Source of the DNA: Paenibacillus phoenicis
GTDB taxonomy: Bacteria; Bacillota; Bacilli; Paenibacillales; Paenibacillaceae
Reading direction: 5' to 3'
NCBI RefSeq assembly: GCF_034718895.1
Contig: NZ_JAYERP010000001.1
Span: 1,674,001-1,738,000 of the forward strand
Length of the DNA: 64,000 nt
The notes under the pieces were generated by a model. That model was not told the origin of the DNA. It worked only from the letters and a program-made list of their open reading frames with translations, and did no database searches. Positions 17,082 through 26,981 of the stretch are shown here, piece after piece (the first letter of the stretch is position 1; the number at the start of each line of letters is the position of its first letter). The translations under genes and the position numbers were made by a program.

Positions 17082-17747
17082 TCATAAATTCCCTGGTTCC
17101 GGATCATCGGGATATTCCTCCGGTGACTCCTCCTGCGCAACGAAATCCTGATTCACATCATCAAACGTCAGCTGTTGTTCCTCTAAGCGTTGGAACAGGA
17201 GTTGCGTTTCCTCCTCCAGCTCCTCGGCACTTTCGAAATCGGCCAAATCCGGCAAATCCTTTAAGCTGGCCAGTCCAAAATAGTCCAGAAACGCCTTGGT
17301 TGTCCCATAAAGAATCGGACGCCCGATCGCTTCAGCGCGGCCAACCTCCTCGATCAAATCCTTGTTCACCAGGGAATGAATCGCCCGCTCGGATTTGACC
17401 CCGCGGATTTCCTCAATTTCCACCCGGGTAATCGGTTGTCGATAGGCGATAATCGATAACGTTTCAAGCGCAGCCTGGGATAAGGTCGAACGCGAAGGCG
17501 AATAAGCCAGACGTTCGAAATAAGGGGCGTGCTCCGGAAGCGTCGCCAGCTGGTAGTTGCCGGCGATCTGCACGATTTGCAGTCCTCTGCCGGCTCGCTC
17601 GAAGGACGATTTCATATCCAGCAGGGCATCGGACACCACCTCTTGCCGCTGCTCCGTCACTTCGGCCAGCTGTTTGAGGCTTAAGCCTTCCTCGCCTGCC
17701 AAGAAGAGCAACCCCTCAATAATCGATTTCAATTCCTGAAAATTCAT
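17082..17747 (-). CDS. scpB: SMC complex subunit ScpB
   Basis: ScpB dimerises and binds ScpA in the bacterial condensin complex that compacts and segregates the chromosome. I start it at the ATG at 17747, preceded by GGAAGGAAG, giving 221 residues. It has two winged-helix domains: LIIEGLLFLAGEEGLSLKQLAEV-like at the N-terminus and QAALETLSIIAYRQPITRVEIEEIRGV in the middle. The acidic tail (about 180-221) is typical. It overlaps the end of scpA by 32 bases. Confidence 0.94.
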   Translation of the reverse strand: MNFQELKSIIEGLLFLAGEEGLSLKQLAEVTEQRQEVVSDALLDMKSSFERAGRGLQIVQIAGNYQLATLPEHAPYFERLAYSPSRSTLSQAALETLSIIAYRQPITRVEIEEIRGVKSERAIHSLVNKDLIEEVGRAEAIGRPILYGTTKAFLDYFGLASLKDLPDLADFESAEELEEETQLLFQRLEEQQLTFDDVNQDFVAQEESPEEYPDDPEPGNL

Positions 17748-18513
17748 CGATACTTCCTTCCCCTCTCCACTCCATAACAATATCGTCGAATAGCCGGTTC
17801 TGATAACAGACGATTTGCTTCATCTTCATCAGTTCCAACACGGCCAAAAACGTAACGACGATTTCGTGCCGACTCATTTCCACATGCAGCAGCTTGGAAA
17901 AGAGCAACCTTCCGCCTTTACCCACATGCTCGAACGCGGCCACGACTTCCTTGAGCCGGTCCTTAACGGAAATTTCGTCGCGGTGAATCCGCGCCACCGT
18001 GTTGCGCTTGGCCGCCCGGCGCATCGCCTTCTGGAAGACGGCAATCAAATCGGCAGCATGCAACCCCTTTACCGGGTTCTCCTGCACAACCGGCATATAC
18101 GGCGTCAAATCCTCCGGTTCTTTAGAGAAAATCAAGCTGCGTTCCCATTCGCGTTCATGCAAATGCGCAGCGATCCCTTTATATTTACGGTATTCGATCA
18201 GCTTGCGGATGAGCTCGTCCCGAGGATCCTCTTCCTCCTCAAACAAGTAATCGAAATCATCGTCCATTTCGATGACGGGTGGTTTCGGCAGCAGCTGCTT
18301 ACTCTTGATCGACAGCAGCGTCGCAGCCATGACCAGAAACTCGCTGGTGACCTCCAGCTCAAGCTCCTGCATGTCTTGCAAATATTCGAGGTACTGATCG
18401 GTAATCTCACTAATGGAGATTTGATGGATATCAATCTCGGCTTTATCGATCAGATGCAATAGCAAATCCAGCGGCCCCTCGAAGGTTTCCAGCTTATACG
18501 TTACTGTCGTCAA
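17716..18513 (-). CDS. scpA: SMC complex kleisin subunit ScpA
   Basis: ScpA is the kleisin that bridges the SMC heads. It begins with a TTG at 18513, with GGTGGAGGA upstream, giving 265 residues. The N-terminal SMC-neck binding region has the signature FEGPLDLLLHLIDKAEIDIHQISISEITDQYLEYL. The C-terminal winged helix ends in FLAVLELMKMKQIVCYQ. The central acidic linker (DDDFDYLFEEEEDPRDE) is long and flexible. It is cotranscribed with scpB. Confidence 0.95.
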   Translation of the reverse strand: MTTVTYKLETFEGPLDLLLHLIDKAEIDIHQISISEITDQYLEYLQDMQELELEVTSEFLVMAATLLSIKSKQLLPKPPVIEMDDDFDYLFEEEEDPRDELIRKLIEYRKYKGIAAHLHEREWERSLIFSKEPEDLTPYMPVVQENPVKGLHAADLIAVFQKAMRRAAKRNTVARIHRDEISVKDRLKEVVAAFEHVGKGGRLLFSKLLHVEMSRHEIVVTFLAVLELMKMKQIVCYQNRLFDDIVMEWRGEGSIDEFSGIEIDY

Positions 18514-18584
18514 TGAACATCCTCCACCCGTATGCAAACATGTATGTACATAAGTTTACCTTAAAAATGGTTTGTTGCAAAAGA

Positions 18585-18622
18585 AAAATGTAGTACCCCT
18601 ACGGCTCAGGGGTACTACATTA
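18585..18622 (-). terminator. Terminator after ribH
   Basis: The perfect stem TGTAGTACCCCT / AGGGGTACTACA is followed on the minus strand by TTTTTC and ends the riboflavin operon. Confidence 0.85.
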
Positions 18623-18631
18623 AGATAAGCA

Positions 18632-19099
18632 TTATTGCAGCTGTTTCGTCAAGTTCGCCATTTCGATCGCTGCCAACGCCGCATCCCAGCCTTTGTTTCC
18701 AGCTTTCGTTCCGGCACGTTCGATCGCTTGCTCGATATTTTCGGTCGTTACGACGCCAAAGATCGTAGGTACGCCGGTTTTGAGGCCAACGGCGGCAACG
18801 CCTTTGGAAACCTCGTTGCAGACATAATCATAATGGGTGGTGGAACCGCGGATGACCGTACCCAGCGTGATGACTGCATCGTATTTGCCGCTCTCCGCCA
18901 GCTTCTGTGCCGCAAACGGGATTTCAAATGCACCGGGCACCCATGCGACGTAAATTTCTTCCTCTTTGGCTCCATGCCGTTTCAATGCATCCAAGGCGCC
19001 GGAAAGCAGCTTACTTGTAATAAATTCATTAAAGCGGCTGACCACGATCGCATATTTTAACCCTTCCGATACTAAATGCCCTTCAAATACGTTTGCCAT
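18632..19099 (-). CDS. ribH: 6,7-dimethyl-8-ribityllumazine synthase
   Basis: RibH condenses 3,4-dihydroxy-2-butanone 4-phosphate with the ribitylamino-uracil to give lumazine, and forms a 60-subunit capsid in Bacillus. The 155-residue protein has the family blocks [55 protein letters not shown] (with the catalytic His) and [24 protein letters not shown]. It is the last gene of the riboflavin operon. Confidence 0.97.
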   Translation of the reverse strand: MANVFEGHLVSEGLKYAIVVSRFNEFITSKLLSGALDALKRHGAKEEEIYVAWVPGAFEIPFAAQKLAESGKYDAVITLGTVIRGSTTHYDYVCNEVSKGVAAVGLKTGVPTIFGVVTTENIEQAIERAGTKAGNKGWDAALAAIEMANLTKQLQ

Positions 19100-19165
19100 G
19101 ATTCATCAAACCTTTCTATTAGTGGAGTTAGATCATTGCTAAAGGGAAACTTCACTTCGCCGTAT

Positions 19166-20407
19166 TTAGACGCGTGAGGAGGATTCATCCTGCTCCACAT
19201 CGTCAAATTTGAGCAAATGCCCTAATTTCGCTTGCTTGGTATGCAAATACTTTGTGTTATCCTCGTTCTCTTTCATTTGAATCGGCACCCGTTCAACAAC
19301 CTCCAGGCCATAGCCCTCCAGGCCTTTGATTTTCCGTGGATTGTTGGTCATCAAGCGAATTTTGCGGACACCCAGATCCTTGAGGATCTGCGCTCCAATT
19401 CCGTAATCACGCAGGTCTGCCGGAAATCCAAGCTTCAGGTTGGCATCCACCGTATCAAAGCCTTGCTCCTGCAGCTTGTAGGCCTTCAGCTTGTTAACCA
19501 AGCCAATGCCGCGGCCCTCCTGGCGCATATACAGCAGCACGCCTTTGCCAGCTTCCTCAATCTGGCGCAGTGCGGCTTCGAACTGCGGTCCGCAGTCGCA
19601 GCGGTGAGAGTGGAACACATCCCCGGTCAAGCACTCGGAGTGCACCCGCACCAGCACCGGCTCATCGCCGTTGATCTCACCTTTGACGAGCGCAACGTGT
19701 TCTTTATTATCCACGTCGTTCGTATAAGCGACGGCGCGGAATTCGCCGTAATCGGTTGGCATGCGCACTTCCACTTCGCGATTAACCAGCTTCTCCTTCT
19801 CATTGCGGTAATGGATCAGGTCCTTGACGCTGATCAGTTTAAGATCATAGGTTTTGGCGATCTCCACCAAATCCGGCAGCCGGGCCATCGTCCCATCTTC
19901 CTTGATGACCTCGCAGATGACGCCGGCTGGATAGGCACCGCACATCCGGGCCAGGTCTACTGCTGCTTCCGTATGGCCGGCGCGGCGCAGCACGCCGCCT
20001 TTCTTGGCGATCAGCGGGAACATATGGCCTGGGCGGCGGAAGTCCGATGGCTTGGCGTTGGGATCCATGATCGCCTTCACCGTCAACGAACGCTCATATG
20101 CCGAGATTCCCGTCGTTGTATCTTTATGGTCAATGGAGACGGTAAAGGCCGTCCCATGATTATCCGTATTTTGCGCCACCATCGGCTGCAAATCCAACTC
20201 CTCTGCCCGTTCCGCCGTAATCGGCAGGCAGACCAGACCGCGGCCTTGGGTGATCATGAAGTTGATCACTTCGGGCGTTGCCTTTTCAGCCAGTGCCACG
20301 AAATCTCCTTCATTCTCCCGGTCTTCGTCGTCGACGACGATAATGACCTTCCCCCGCATCAGTTCGTAAATCGCTTCTTCGACCCGGTCTAATACAATGT
20401 CACTCAT
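19166..20407 (-). CDS. ribBA: Bifunctional DHBP synthase / GTP cyclohydrolase II
   Basis: The N-terminal half makes 3,4-dihydroxy-2-butanone 4-phosphate from ribulose 5-phosphate; the C-terminal half opens GTP to start the pyrimidine branch. The N-terminal domain has [14 protein letters not shown] and the [12 protein letters not shown] region. The C-terminal half has [20 protein letters not shown] (Cys zinc ligands) and [16 protein letters not shown]. Of two adjacent starts I use the ATG at 20407, eight bases after AGGAGG; the GTG at 20410 is equally possible. The lysine of each domain needed for activity is present. Confidence 0.96.
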   Translation of the reverse strand: MSDIVLDRVEEAIYELMRGKVIIVVDDEDRENEGDFVALAEKATPEVINFMITQGRGLVCLPITAERAEELDLQPMVAQNTDNHGTAFTVSIDHKDTTTGISAYERSLTVKAIMDPNAKPSDFRRPGHMFPLIAKKGGVLRRAGHTEAAVDLARMCGAYPAGVICEVIKEDGTMARLPDLVEIAKTYDLKLISVKDLIHYRNEKEKLVNREVEVRMPTDYGEFRAVAYTNDVDNKEHVALVKGEINGDEPVLVRVHSECLTGDVFHSHRCDCGPQFEAALRQIEEAGKGVLLYMRQEGRGIGLVNKLKAYKLQEQGFDTVDANLKLGFPADLRDYGIGAQILKDLGVRKIRLMTNNPRKIKGLEGYGLEVVERVPIQMKENEDNTKYLHTKQAKLGHLLKFDDVEQDESSSRV

Positions 20408-20554
20408 CACTTTCCCCTCCTTAAAGTAAATGTTGATCGTCTGATGTAACAGAACTCTGAGACGTTATTCCTCAACACATTGGGCGATTTGCACTGCTAA
20501 CGGAACTAGGAGGTCTTATTTAGCGCAGAGCTCTCCGTTCCGTTAAAATCAAAT

Positions 20555-21229
20555 TTAAACGAACCCGTTCGCAGCCAGAAACGGGAGGTTGATTCCCGAT
20601 TCGCCGCCGCTCGCTTCTTCCGTATCCTGACCGCCTCTGCCGTACTTGAGGAGATGATCCACGTATTTTCCAAGCACATCGCATTCCAGATTCACCGTAT
20701 CTCCCGCCCGCTTGAAGGCGAGCACCGTCTCGGCTAACGTATGCGGGATGATGGATACCGTAAACGTCCCGCCTTCCGCTTCGACCACCGTTAAGCTGAT
20801 CCCGTCTACAGCGATGGAGCCTTTAGGAATAATGTATTTGAATAAGGAAGGCTTACTTGGACGAATTTCAAACACGACCGCATTCTGATCCTGGCTCGTT
20901 CCGACAATGGTGCCGACTCCGTCGACATGTCCCTGTACGATATGTCCGCCGAACCGTCCATTCGCCGCCATGGCCCGCTCCAGATTCACACGGCTGCCTG
21001 GTTTCAAATCCTTTAGATTCGTGTTGCGGAACGTCTGCGGCATCACGTCTACCGTAAAGGAGGAAGCGTCAAACGAGGTGGCTGTCAAGCAGACTCCGTT
21101 CACCGAAATGCTGTCACCTAGCTTGATGCCTTCCGTCACAACCTTCGCCGAAATGTTCAGAATCATCGCTTCCCCTTTGCGGCTGATCGATTTCATCGTG
21201 CCGATTTCTTCCACAAGTCCTGTAAACAT
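20555..21229 (-). CDS. ribE: Riboflavin synthase
   Basis: This enzyme dismutates two lumazines into riboflavin and the pyrimidine precursor. It is built from two repeated barrels: MFTGLVEEIGT...NGVCLTA in the first and HIVQGHVDGVGTI...DGISLTVV in the second. The start ATG overlaps the ribD stop (TAATG), so it begins at 21229, giving 224 residues. The last 20 residues after HLLKYG (GGQDTEEASGGESG) are low-complexity and probably not part of the fold. Confidence 0.96.
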   Translation of the reverse strand: MFTGLVEEIGTMKSISRKGEAMILNISAKVVTEGIKLGDSISVNGVCLTATSFDASSFTVDVMPQTFRNTNLKDLKPGSRVNLERAMAANGRFGGHIVQGHVDGVGTIVGTSQDQNAVVFEIRPSKPSLFKYIIPKGSIAVDGISLTVVEAEGGTFTVSIIPHTLAETVLAFKRAGDTVNLECDVLGKYVDHLLKYGRGGQDTEEASGGESGINLPFLAANGFV

Positions 21230-22350
21230 TAGTGATCTCCCTCCTTCACCTGCGCCCAGACCGGTACTCCCCGGATGCACACATTATCCCCGATTTGTTC
21301 GACTTCCATGTCGCGCAAGGTCACCGCATCCCGCATTAGATCATACCCGACAAAGCTAAAGCTCGAGGGCGCTTCAGCTCCTCCGATCAGCTTGGGAGCA
21401 AGGAAAAGCACGATCTCATCCACCAGCTGCTGCTCCAATAGCGAACCGTTTAGACGTCCGCCTCCTTCTACGAGTACAGAAGAAATCCCTCGCTGTCCGA
21501 GTTGAACGAGCGCGTTCCGTAGATCAACCTGCGGACCGCTGCCGCAGCGGAGAACTTCCGCCCCAAGGTGGATGAGGCGTGCTGCCTTGTCTGGATCAGC
21601 CTGTTCCGTCGTCACAATCCATGTGGGAGCTTGCCCATCCCGAAGGACTTGTGCCGTCTCTGGAATGCGGAGCGTCGAATCCGCGATGATGCGAATGGGC
21701 GACAATCCCGGAACGGATAACCGGGTAGTCAGCTGCGGATCATCCGCGAGGATCGTCGAGGCGCCTACCATAATGGCCTGATGGCGATGCCGCATCGTAT
21801 GGACGATTTCTCTTGCTCCCTCGTTGGAGATCCACTTGCTGTCCCCCGTCCGGCTCGCCAGCTTCCCATCCAGCGTGCTGGCGGATTTGATCGTCACATA
21901 CGGCATGCCGGTCGTGATGAACTTAATAAAGCGACGATTCAGCTTCAAAGCCCGTTCACGCAGCACACCAACTTCCACCTCAATCCCGGCGGCGCGAAGC
22001 AGCTCAATGCCTTTGCCGGCGACCAGCGGATTTGGATCTTCGCAGGCAACTACGACGCGCTGCACCTTCTCGTGAATCAAGCGCTCTGCGCAAGGCGGCG
22101 TTAACCCGTGATGGCTGCAGGGCTCCAAGGTGACATAAACGGTGCTGCCTTCTGCCTGGGAACCGGCCATGTTCAGGGCATGCACCTCGGCATGCGGAGT
22201 TCCCCGCTTCAAGTGCGTACCCAGCCCAACCAATGCCCCGTCCTTCACGACAACGGCACCAACGACCGGATTGGTCCCGGTTTGTCCCTGCGCGCGCTCC
22301 GCCATGTCCAGCGCTAGAGCCATGTAATATTCGTCGTCAATCACCTTCAT
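21229..22350 (-). CDS. ribD: Bifunctional riboflavin deaminase/reductase RibD
   Basis: RibD deaminates the pyrimidine ring and then reduces the ribose side chain. The N-terminal cytidine deaminase-like domain has the zinc motif HAEVHALNMAG and PCSHHGLTPPCAE. The C-terminal reductase domain has STLDGKLASRTGDSKWISNEG and VLVEGGGRLNGSLL. The 373-residue length is typical. It is the first gene of the riboflavin operon, directly downstream of the FMN riboswitch and its terminator. Confidence 0.96.
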   Translation of the reverse strand: MKVIDDEYYMALALDMAERAQGQTGTNPVVGAVVVKDGALVGLGTHLKRGTPHAEVHALNMAGSQAEGSTVYVTLEPCSHHGLTPPCAERLIHEKVQRVVVACEDPNPLVAGKGIELLRAAGIEVEVGVLRERALKLNRRFIKFITTGMPYVTIKSASTLDGKLASRTGDSKWISNEGAREIVHTMRHRHQAIMVGASTILADDPQLTTRLSVPGLSPIRIIADSTLRIPETAQVLRDGQAPTWIVTTEQADPDKAARLIHLGAEVLRCGSGPQVDLRNALVQLGQRGISSVLVEGGGRLNGSLLEQQLVDEIVLFLAPKLIGGAEAPSSFSFVGYDLMRDAVTLRDMEVEQIGDNVCIRGVPVWAQVKEGDH

Positions 22351-22390
22351 CCGCGGTCCTCCTTACACCAATCCGTGAAGCGAAGAATAC

Positions 22391-22421
22391 AAAAACAACC
22401 CTGCCGCAATCCGGCAGGGTT
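22391..22421 (-). terminator. FMN riboswitch terminator
   Basis: The stem AACCCTGCCG / CGGCAGGGTT around CAAT has, on the minus strand, a T-run beyond it. It lies between the riboswitch aptamer and ribD and forms the expression platform. Confidence 0.85.
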
Positions 22422-22645
22422 GAAATGAGAGTGGTTTTACGCATATCAAAAAGAGCACCTTCGTCTCCTCCCTGTCGCCACGACACAATCTGAGATCGTA
22501 CAAGACGACAAATGGACCAAAACGAAAGCTTGGCAACGTCAAGACTCTTCACCATCGTATATATGTGAAAAATAGAACTTGATCGTTTGAAGCTCTTTAG
22601 GTATGAACACCTTCGCAAATAAAATAACGTACGTGCTCTCGCGTT

Positions 22646-22800
22646 TTCCTTCTCCCATCCAGACTATACTGTCGGTCCCGGAATCTCACCGGCTCAGCCG
22701 CATGCTTACGTAAGCGCTGCGGGTCACGGACTTGTGCTTCATCGAACGAGCGTCCAATGAGCCATCACCGTCGGTAGGGAATTTCACCCTGCCCCGAAGG
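22646..22800 (-). promoter_or_regulatory. FMN riboswitch (RFN element)
   Basis: Read on the minus strand, this contains the RFN blocks in order: TTCGGGGCAGGGTGAAATTC, CCTACCGACGGTGATGG, AGTCCGTGACCCGC, CCGGTGAGATTCCGGGACCG and ACAGTATAGTCTGGATGGGA. FMN binding should favour the terminator at 22391-22421 and stop transcription of ribD-ribE-ribBA-ribH. The roughly 220 bases between aptamer and terminator must hold the antiterminator strand. The rest of the gap up to tlp (22801-22993) shows no gene. Confidence 0.95.
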
Positions 22801-22993
22801 ATTGCCAAATATTAAATTTGCATGACTGCAAGACGAATGTTAGCACTAATTTTGCAAAAAATCAAGCACACCTGTCACAACGCCAGCGAACCTCCACCTA
22901 GCGGGTACTTGCAGATGTGCATAAAAACCGGCCTAAAGAGCTAACCTTAAGAACGATATCGTATGACAAATTCAATTCTCAGGAGGAATGAAC

Positions 22994-23221
22994 GTGGCAA
23001 AACCGGATAATCGCTCCGACAATGTGGAAAAGCTGCAACGGAGCATCCAAAACACGATTAAGAATTTCCGTGAAGGACAAGATTACCTCAGCGAACATGC
23101 TGACGAAATCTCCCCTCAGGAGAAGAAGCAAATCGAGGAGAAGAACGAGAAACGACTGCACGCTATCGAAGGCTTACGCGAAGAGATCAAAGACGAAGCC
23201 GCTCACCAAAGAAAATCTTAA
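22994..23221 (+). CDS. tlp: Small acid-soluble spore protein Tlp
   Basis: Tlp is a small spore core protein of the thioredoxin-like (Tlp) SASP family, made in the forespore. The 75-residue sequence has the family core KPDNRSDNVEKLQRSIQNTI, then EEKNEKRLHAIEGLREEIKDEA. I chose the GTG at 22994, seven bases after AGGAGG; the in-frame ATG at 22988 touches the ribosome binding site. It is a single gene, sharing the terminator behind it with ppiB. Its function in spores is not well defined. Confidence 0.88.
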   Translation: MAKPDNRSDNVEKLQRSIQNTIKNFREGQDYLSEHADEISPQEKKQIEEKNEKRLHAIEGLREEIKDEAAHQRKS

Positions 23222-23228
23222 TTCAATG

Positions 23229-23277
23229 AAAAGGGGCTCCGCGCCAAGACTAACTTGGATTTGCGGGGCCCTCTTAC
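23229..23277. terminator. Bidirectional terminator between tlp and ppiB
   Basis: An imperfect stem, AAGGGGCTCCGC with GCGGGGCCCTCTT, encloses CAAG...CTTG between converging genes. Confidence 0.6.
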
Positions 23278-23288
23278 TTACTGGCTGA

Positions 23289-23738
23289 TTAAGCTTCGTC
23301 CCAAACGGTAACTTCCTTCATTTTATCCCCAGGACGAATTTGGTCCACGTATTCCATACCCGAAATCACTTTACCGAAAACGGTATGCACTCCGTTCAAA
23401 TGCGGCTGCGGCTCATAGACGATAAAGAACTGGCTGCCGCCGGTATCCTTGCCGGCATGGGCCATCGACAATACCCCGCGCTCATGCTTGGTCACGTTGG
23501 TATCTGTTTCGCATTTGATGGTGTAACCTGGGCCGCCTGTACCGTTGCCGATCGGGCAACCTCCTTGCGCGACGAACCCTGGAATCACGCGATGAAACGT
23601 AAGTCCGTTATAAAATCCGGAGTTGGCCAGCTTCTCAAAGTTCGCGACCGTTCCAGGAGCTTCCTCGGGCAGGAACTGAATTTCGACTTCTCCGCCTTTT
23701 TCCAAAACGATTTTACCTTTTTTCATATCAATGTACAC
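23289..23738 (-). CDS. ppiB: Peptidyl-prolyl cis-trans isomerase (cyclophilin)
   Basis: This cytoplasmic cyclophilin of 149 residues catalyses proline isomerisation. The diagnostic [13 protein letters not shown] contains the catalytic Arg; [29 protein letters not shown] supplies the rest of the pocket. There is no signal peptide. The start may be the GTG at 23738 or the ATG at 23726; neither ribosome binding site is ideal. It lies next to lysA as in Bacillus. Confidence 0.93.
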   Translation of the reverse strand: MYIDMKKGKIVLEKGGEVEIQFLPEEAPGTVANFEKLANSGFYNGLTFHRVIPGFVAQGGCPIGNGTGGPGYTIKCETDTNVTKHERGVLSMAHAGKDTGGSQFFIVYEPQPHLNGVHTVFGKVISGMEYVDQIRPGDKMKEVTVWDEA

Positions 23739-23799
23739 ACCCTTCTATATGAACGTCTGGGACAAACCTCTTACAGTTTACTAGAAAATCCGCGTACAA

Positions 23800-23852
23800 G
23801 CAAAACAAGGCCAAACAGGGAACGAATACACGCTCCCTCTCAGGCCTTGTTG
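23800..23852 (-). terminator. Terminator after lysA
   Basis: The stem ACAAGGCC / GGCCTTGT with a second paired block AGGGA / TCCCT inside is followed on the minus strand by TTTTG. Confidence 0.75.
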
Positions 23853-23868
23853 CTTCAATCGCTCCTGC

Positions 23869-25197
23869 CTATTTCAGCGATGGCTGCTTCGCGATCCGTT
23901 CTGGAATCACGTCACATGCGACCAGATCCTGCAACGACTCGCGCTTCACGACAAGATCGCTGCGGCCGTCTTGCACGAACACGACCGCCGGACGACGGAT
24001 CCGGTTGTAGTTGCTGGCCATCGCGTAGTTGTACGCACCGGTGCAGGATACGGCGAGCAGATCGCCGCTGTTCACCTTCGGCAGCTCTACGTCCCAAATC
24101 AACATATCGCCGCTTTCGCAGCATTTACCGGCAATCGACACGATCTCTTCATTGGCATCGTTGGCGCGGTTGGCCAGCATCGCCTCATATTTCGACCCGT
24201 ACAGCGCCGGACGTGGGTTGTCCGTCATTCCGCCATCAACGGCCACGTATTTACGTACGCCAGGGATATCCTTGCTTGTACCTACCGTATACAGCGTCGT
24301 GCCAGCATCACCTACGATGCTCCGGCCCGGTTCAACCCAGATTTCCGGAAGCTGCGGATAATCAGCGAACTCCCGTTTCACTGCATCCGTAATCGCTCCA
24401 ACATAATCGGACACCTTCAGCGGTGTGTCGCCTTCCGTATAACGAATGCCAAAGCCGCCGCCCAGGTTAACCACCTTGAAGATCACACCAAGCTGATCCT
24501 TCACCTGCATAGCAAAAGCCGCGACGCGCTCAACCGCCAACTGGAACCCTTCCACTTCAAAAATTTGCGAGCCGATATGCGAATGCACGCCAAGCAAATG
24601 CAGATTCAGGCTGCGGTTGGCCAAATCAACGGCTTCCAACGCCGAACCGTTGCCGATATCAAACCCGAACTTCGAGTCCGTCTGACCGGTTGAAATATAT
24701 TCATGCGTATGGGCTTCCACCCCTGGTGTTACGCGCAGCAGGACATTGACCGTAACGCCTTTCTCGGCGGCAAGCGCCTGCAGCATGTGCAGCTCCGTAA
24801 AGTTGTCCGCTACGAAACAGCCAATCCCGGCGGAAATCGCCATTTCCAATTCATCTGGCGTCTTGTTGTTGCCATGAAAATGGATTCGCTGCGCAGGAAA
24901 TCCCGCTTGAAGGGCCGTATACAATTCACCTTCGGAGACAACATCCAGGGACAAGCCCTCCTCCTCGGCCAGCCGGCACATCGCCATGACGCAGAATGCT
25001 TTGCTGGCATAGGCGACCTGGAAAGACAGCCCCGATGCCCGGAAAGCATCCATATATTCACGGCATCTTTGCCGCACAAGGGCTTCATCTACGATATACA
25101 GCGGCGTTCCGTAGGTTTGCTTCAGCTCGACCGTATCGCAGCCGCCGATTTCGAGATGGCCTTTTGCATTAATTTTGCTGGTACCGTGTAAATACAT
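23869..25197 (-). CDS. lysA: Diaminopimelate decarboxylase
   Basis: LysA removes CO2 from meso-diaminopimelate to make lysine, using PLP. The 442-residue protein is an alanine racemase-fold type III enzyme: the PLP lysine is in VAYASKAFCV (about 62), HSHIGSQIF and GGGFGIRYT bind phosphate, and CESGDML contains the cysteine contributed to the second subunit's active site. GTGGAGG precedes the ATG. In Bacillus lysA also closes the spoVA operon, as it does here. Confidence 0.97.
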   Translation of the reverse strand: MYLHGTSKINAKGHLEIGGCDTVELKQTYGTPLYIVDEALVRQRCREYMDAFRASGLSFQVAYASKAFCVMAMCRLAEEEGLSLDVVSEGELYTALQAGFPAQRIHFHGNNKTPDELEMAISAGIGCFVADNFTELHMLQALAAEKGVTVNVLLRVTPGVEAHTHEYISTGQTDSKFGFDIGNGSALEAVDLANRSLNLHLLGVHSHIGSQIFEVEGFQLAVERVAAFAMQVKDQLGVIFKVVNLGGGFGIRYTEGDTPLKVSDYVGAITDAVKREFADYPQLPEIWVEPGRSIVGDAGTTLYTVGTSKDIPGVRKYVAVDGGMTDNPRPALYGSKYEAMLANRANDANEEIVSIAGKCCESGDMLIWDVELPKVNSGDLLAVSCTGAYNYAMASNYNRIRRPAVVFVQDGRSDLVVKRESLQDLVACDVIPERIAKQPSLK

Positions 25198-25309
25198 CTA
25201 TGCAGTCCTCCACTTTCACAATTTTACACCAGTATAGCAAACAACCGGGAAACTGAAAAATGGATTTTTCGGAATATCATTTGTGTTATTTGTTAAACAA
25301 GCCTAAGCC

Positions 25310-26956
25310 TCACTTTTTGCCCGGCATTCGCGTGTTGTCGCGCGGTTTGTTGGAGGACGGTCTCTGCTTGGATGTCATGACCGGAACGCGGAATAATACC
25401 CCGGCCATCGCCTTTGCATTAAAAGGTATGAACGGCCACAAGTAAGACGAATTATTCGAGCGGCGCAGGGTCAGCAAAACGATAAATGTGGTGATCCCGA
25501 CAATCAGCCCGCCGGCGCCGAAAATCGCCACGGCCACAAGCAAAGCGAGCCGCACGACGCGATTGGCCAGTCCCAACTCATAGCTCGGCGTTGCAAACAT
25601 CCCGACGGCCGCTACCGCCATATAAAGGACAACCTCGTTGACGAACAGCCCCGTCTGGACGGCGATATCACCGATCAGGATCGCAGCGATCAAGCCCATC
25701 GCTGATGCCAGCGGCGTCGGCGTGTGCACAGCCGCCATCCGCATCAGATCGACGCCGAACTCGACTAACAGGAATTGGGCGATGAGAGGGATTTTGCCCT
25801 GCTCCTGAGGCCCGATAAAGGCAAGCCCCGCCGGCTTGAACTCCGGATGAACGACGATCAGCAGCCAAATCGGCAGCAGGAAGAGCGAGGCGAAAATCCC
25901 AAAGAAGCGGACCCAACGCAGGTAAGTCCCCATGAATGGGGTCTGCCGGTTCTCCTCCGCATGCTGGCATAGATCAAAAAAGGTCGTCGGCAATATCATC
26001 ACGCTGGGCGATGTATCCACAAACACGACAACCCGTCCTTCGAGCAAATGCGAAGCAACGACGTCCGGACGTTCCGAGTAGCGTACCAACGGATACGGAT
26101 TCCATCCTCGGTGAATGATCGCTTCCTCCAACTGCTTATCCGCCAGAGGTATCCCGTCGATGTTAACGGCTTTGATTTTCTCACGGATCGAATCGACTTG
26201 GGTCTTATCCACGATATCATCGATGTAGGCGATACAGACATCGGTGCGGGTCCGACGGCCAACGCTGACCATCTCCAGCTTCAGTCCTGGGTCACGAAGC
26301 CGGCGGCGGACCAAGGTAATGTTGGTCACCAAGGTCTCCGTGAATCCGTCCCGCGAACCGCGGACGACGCGCTCGAGCGAAGGTTCCTCTGGGCTGCGCG
26401 TCGGGTACAACCGGGTATCCATGATCAGCGCGGTTTGCTCGCCTTCGATAAACAGCGTGCTCATGCCGGTTAACGTTTTATTGATGGCGTCGCTCAGCTT
26501 CTCCGTTTTTTCCACCTGAATATGAGGAATATAGAGCTCGAAGAAGGATCGAAGCGCTCCGGTCGTTAAATTTTCCGGCGTCAAATACGTCAGCCGTTTA
26601 ATGATCTCCTGCATGACGTCGGTTCTCGCAAACCCATTGATGAAGAGCAGGCAGGTGCGTTTGCCGCCGAAGGTCATGTCGCGGAACACAACGTCAAAGC
26701 TCTCTCCCGCTCCGATGACTTCCTTCAGCGTATGTTTCGTTGTCGTCAGACTGCGGCTGATCGCATCGCTTTGCTGCCAATAGATGACCGACTCCTCAAC
26801 GTTATCGGACCGCTCCGCTTCGCGTTTCCGTCTGATCGCTTCCTCTTCCGGATAATTCTCCTGCAGAAAATTTTCTTCTTCCTCAGGCACGAAGTCCGGG
26901 ATCGCCTGCGGCTGATCCATTCCGCCCTGCATCGTTTCCTGCGTATCCTGCTCCAT
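25310..26956 (-). CDS. spoVAF: Stage V sporulation protein AF (GerA-family)
   Basis: SpoVAF is an inner spore membrane protein related to the A subunit of germinant receptors; in Bacillus subtilis it helps amplify ion release during germination. The cytoplasmic N-terminal region (about 1-330) precedes about five membrane helices, with GRVVVFVDTSPSVMILPTTFFDL at the junction, a conserved GerA-type segment. I chose the ATG at 26956, nine bases after GGAGG, over the one at 26962. It follows spoVAB and precedes lysA. Genes spoVAC, spoVAD and spoVAE, which lie between in Bacillus, are absent. Confidence 0.9.
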   Translation of the reverse strand: MEQDTQETMQGGMDQPQAIPDFVPEEEENFLQENYPEEEAIRRKREAERSDNVEESVIYWQQSDAISRSLTTTKHTLKEVIGAGESFDVVFRDMTFGGKRTCLLFINGFARTDVMQEIIKRLTYLTPENLTTGALRSFFELYIPHIQVEKTEKLSDAINKTLTGMSTLFIEGEQTALIMDTRLYPTRSPEEPSLERVVRGSRDGFTETLVTNITLVRRRLRDPGLKLEMVSVGRRTRTDVCIAYIDDIVDKTQVDSIREKIKAVNIDGIPLADKQLEEAIIHRGWNPYPLVRYSERPDVVASHLLEGRVVVFVDTSPSVMILPTTFFDLCQHAEENRQTPFMGTYLRWVRFFGIFASLFLLPIWLLIVVHPEFKPAGLAFIGPQEQGKIPLIAQFLLVEFGVDLMRMAAVHTPTPLASAMGLIAAILIGDIAVQTGLFVNEVVLYMAVAAVGMFATPSYELGLANRVVRLALLVAVAIFGAGGLIVGITTFIVLLTLRRSNNSSYLWPFIPFNAKAMAGVLFRVPVMTSKQRPSSNKPRDNTRMPGKK

Positions 26957-26981
26957 CCACATCTACCTCCGTTTCTTCAAA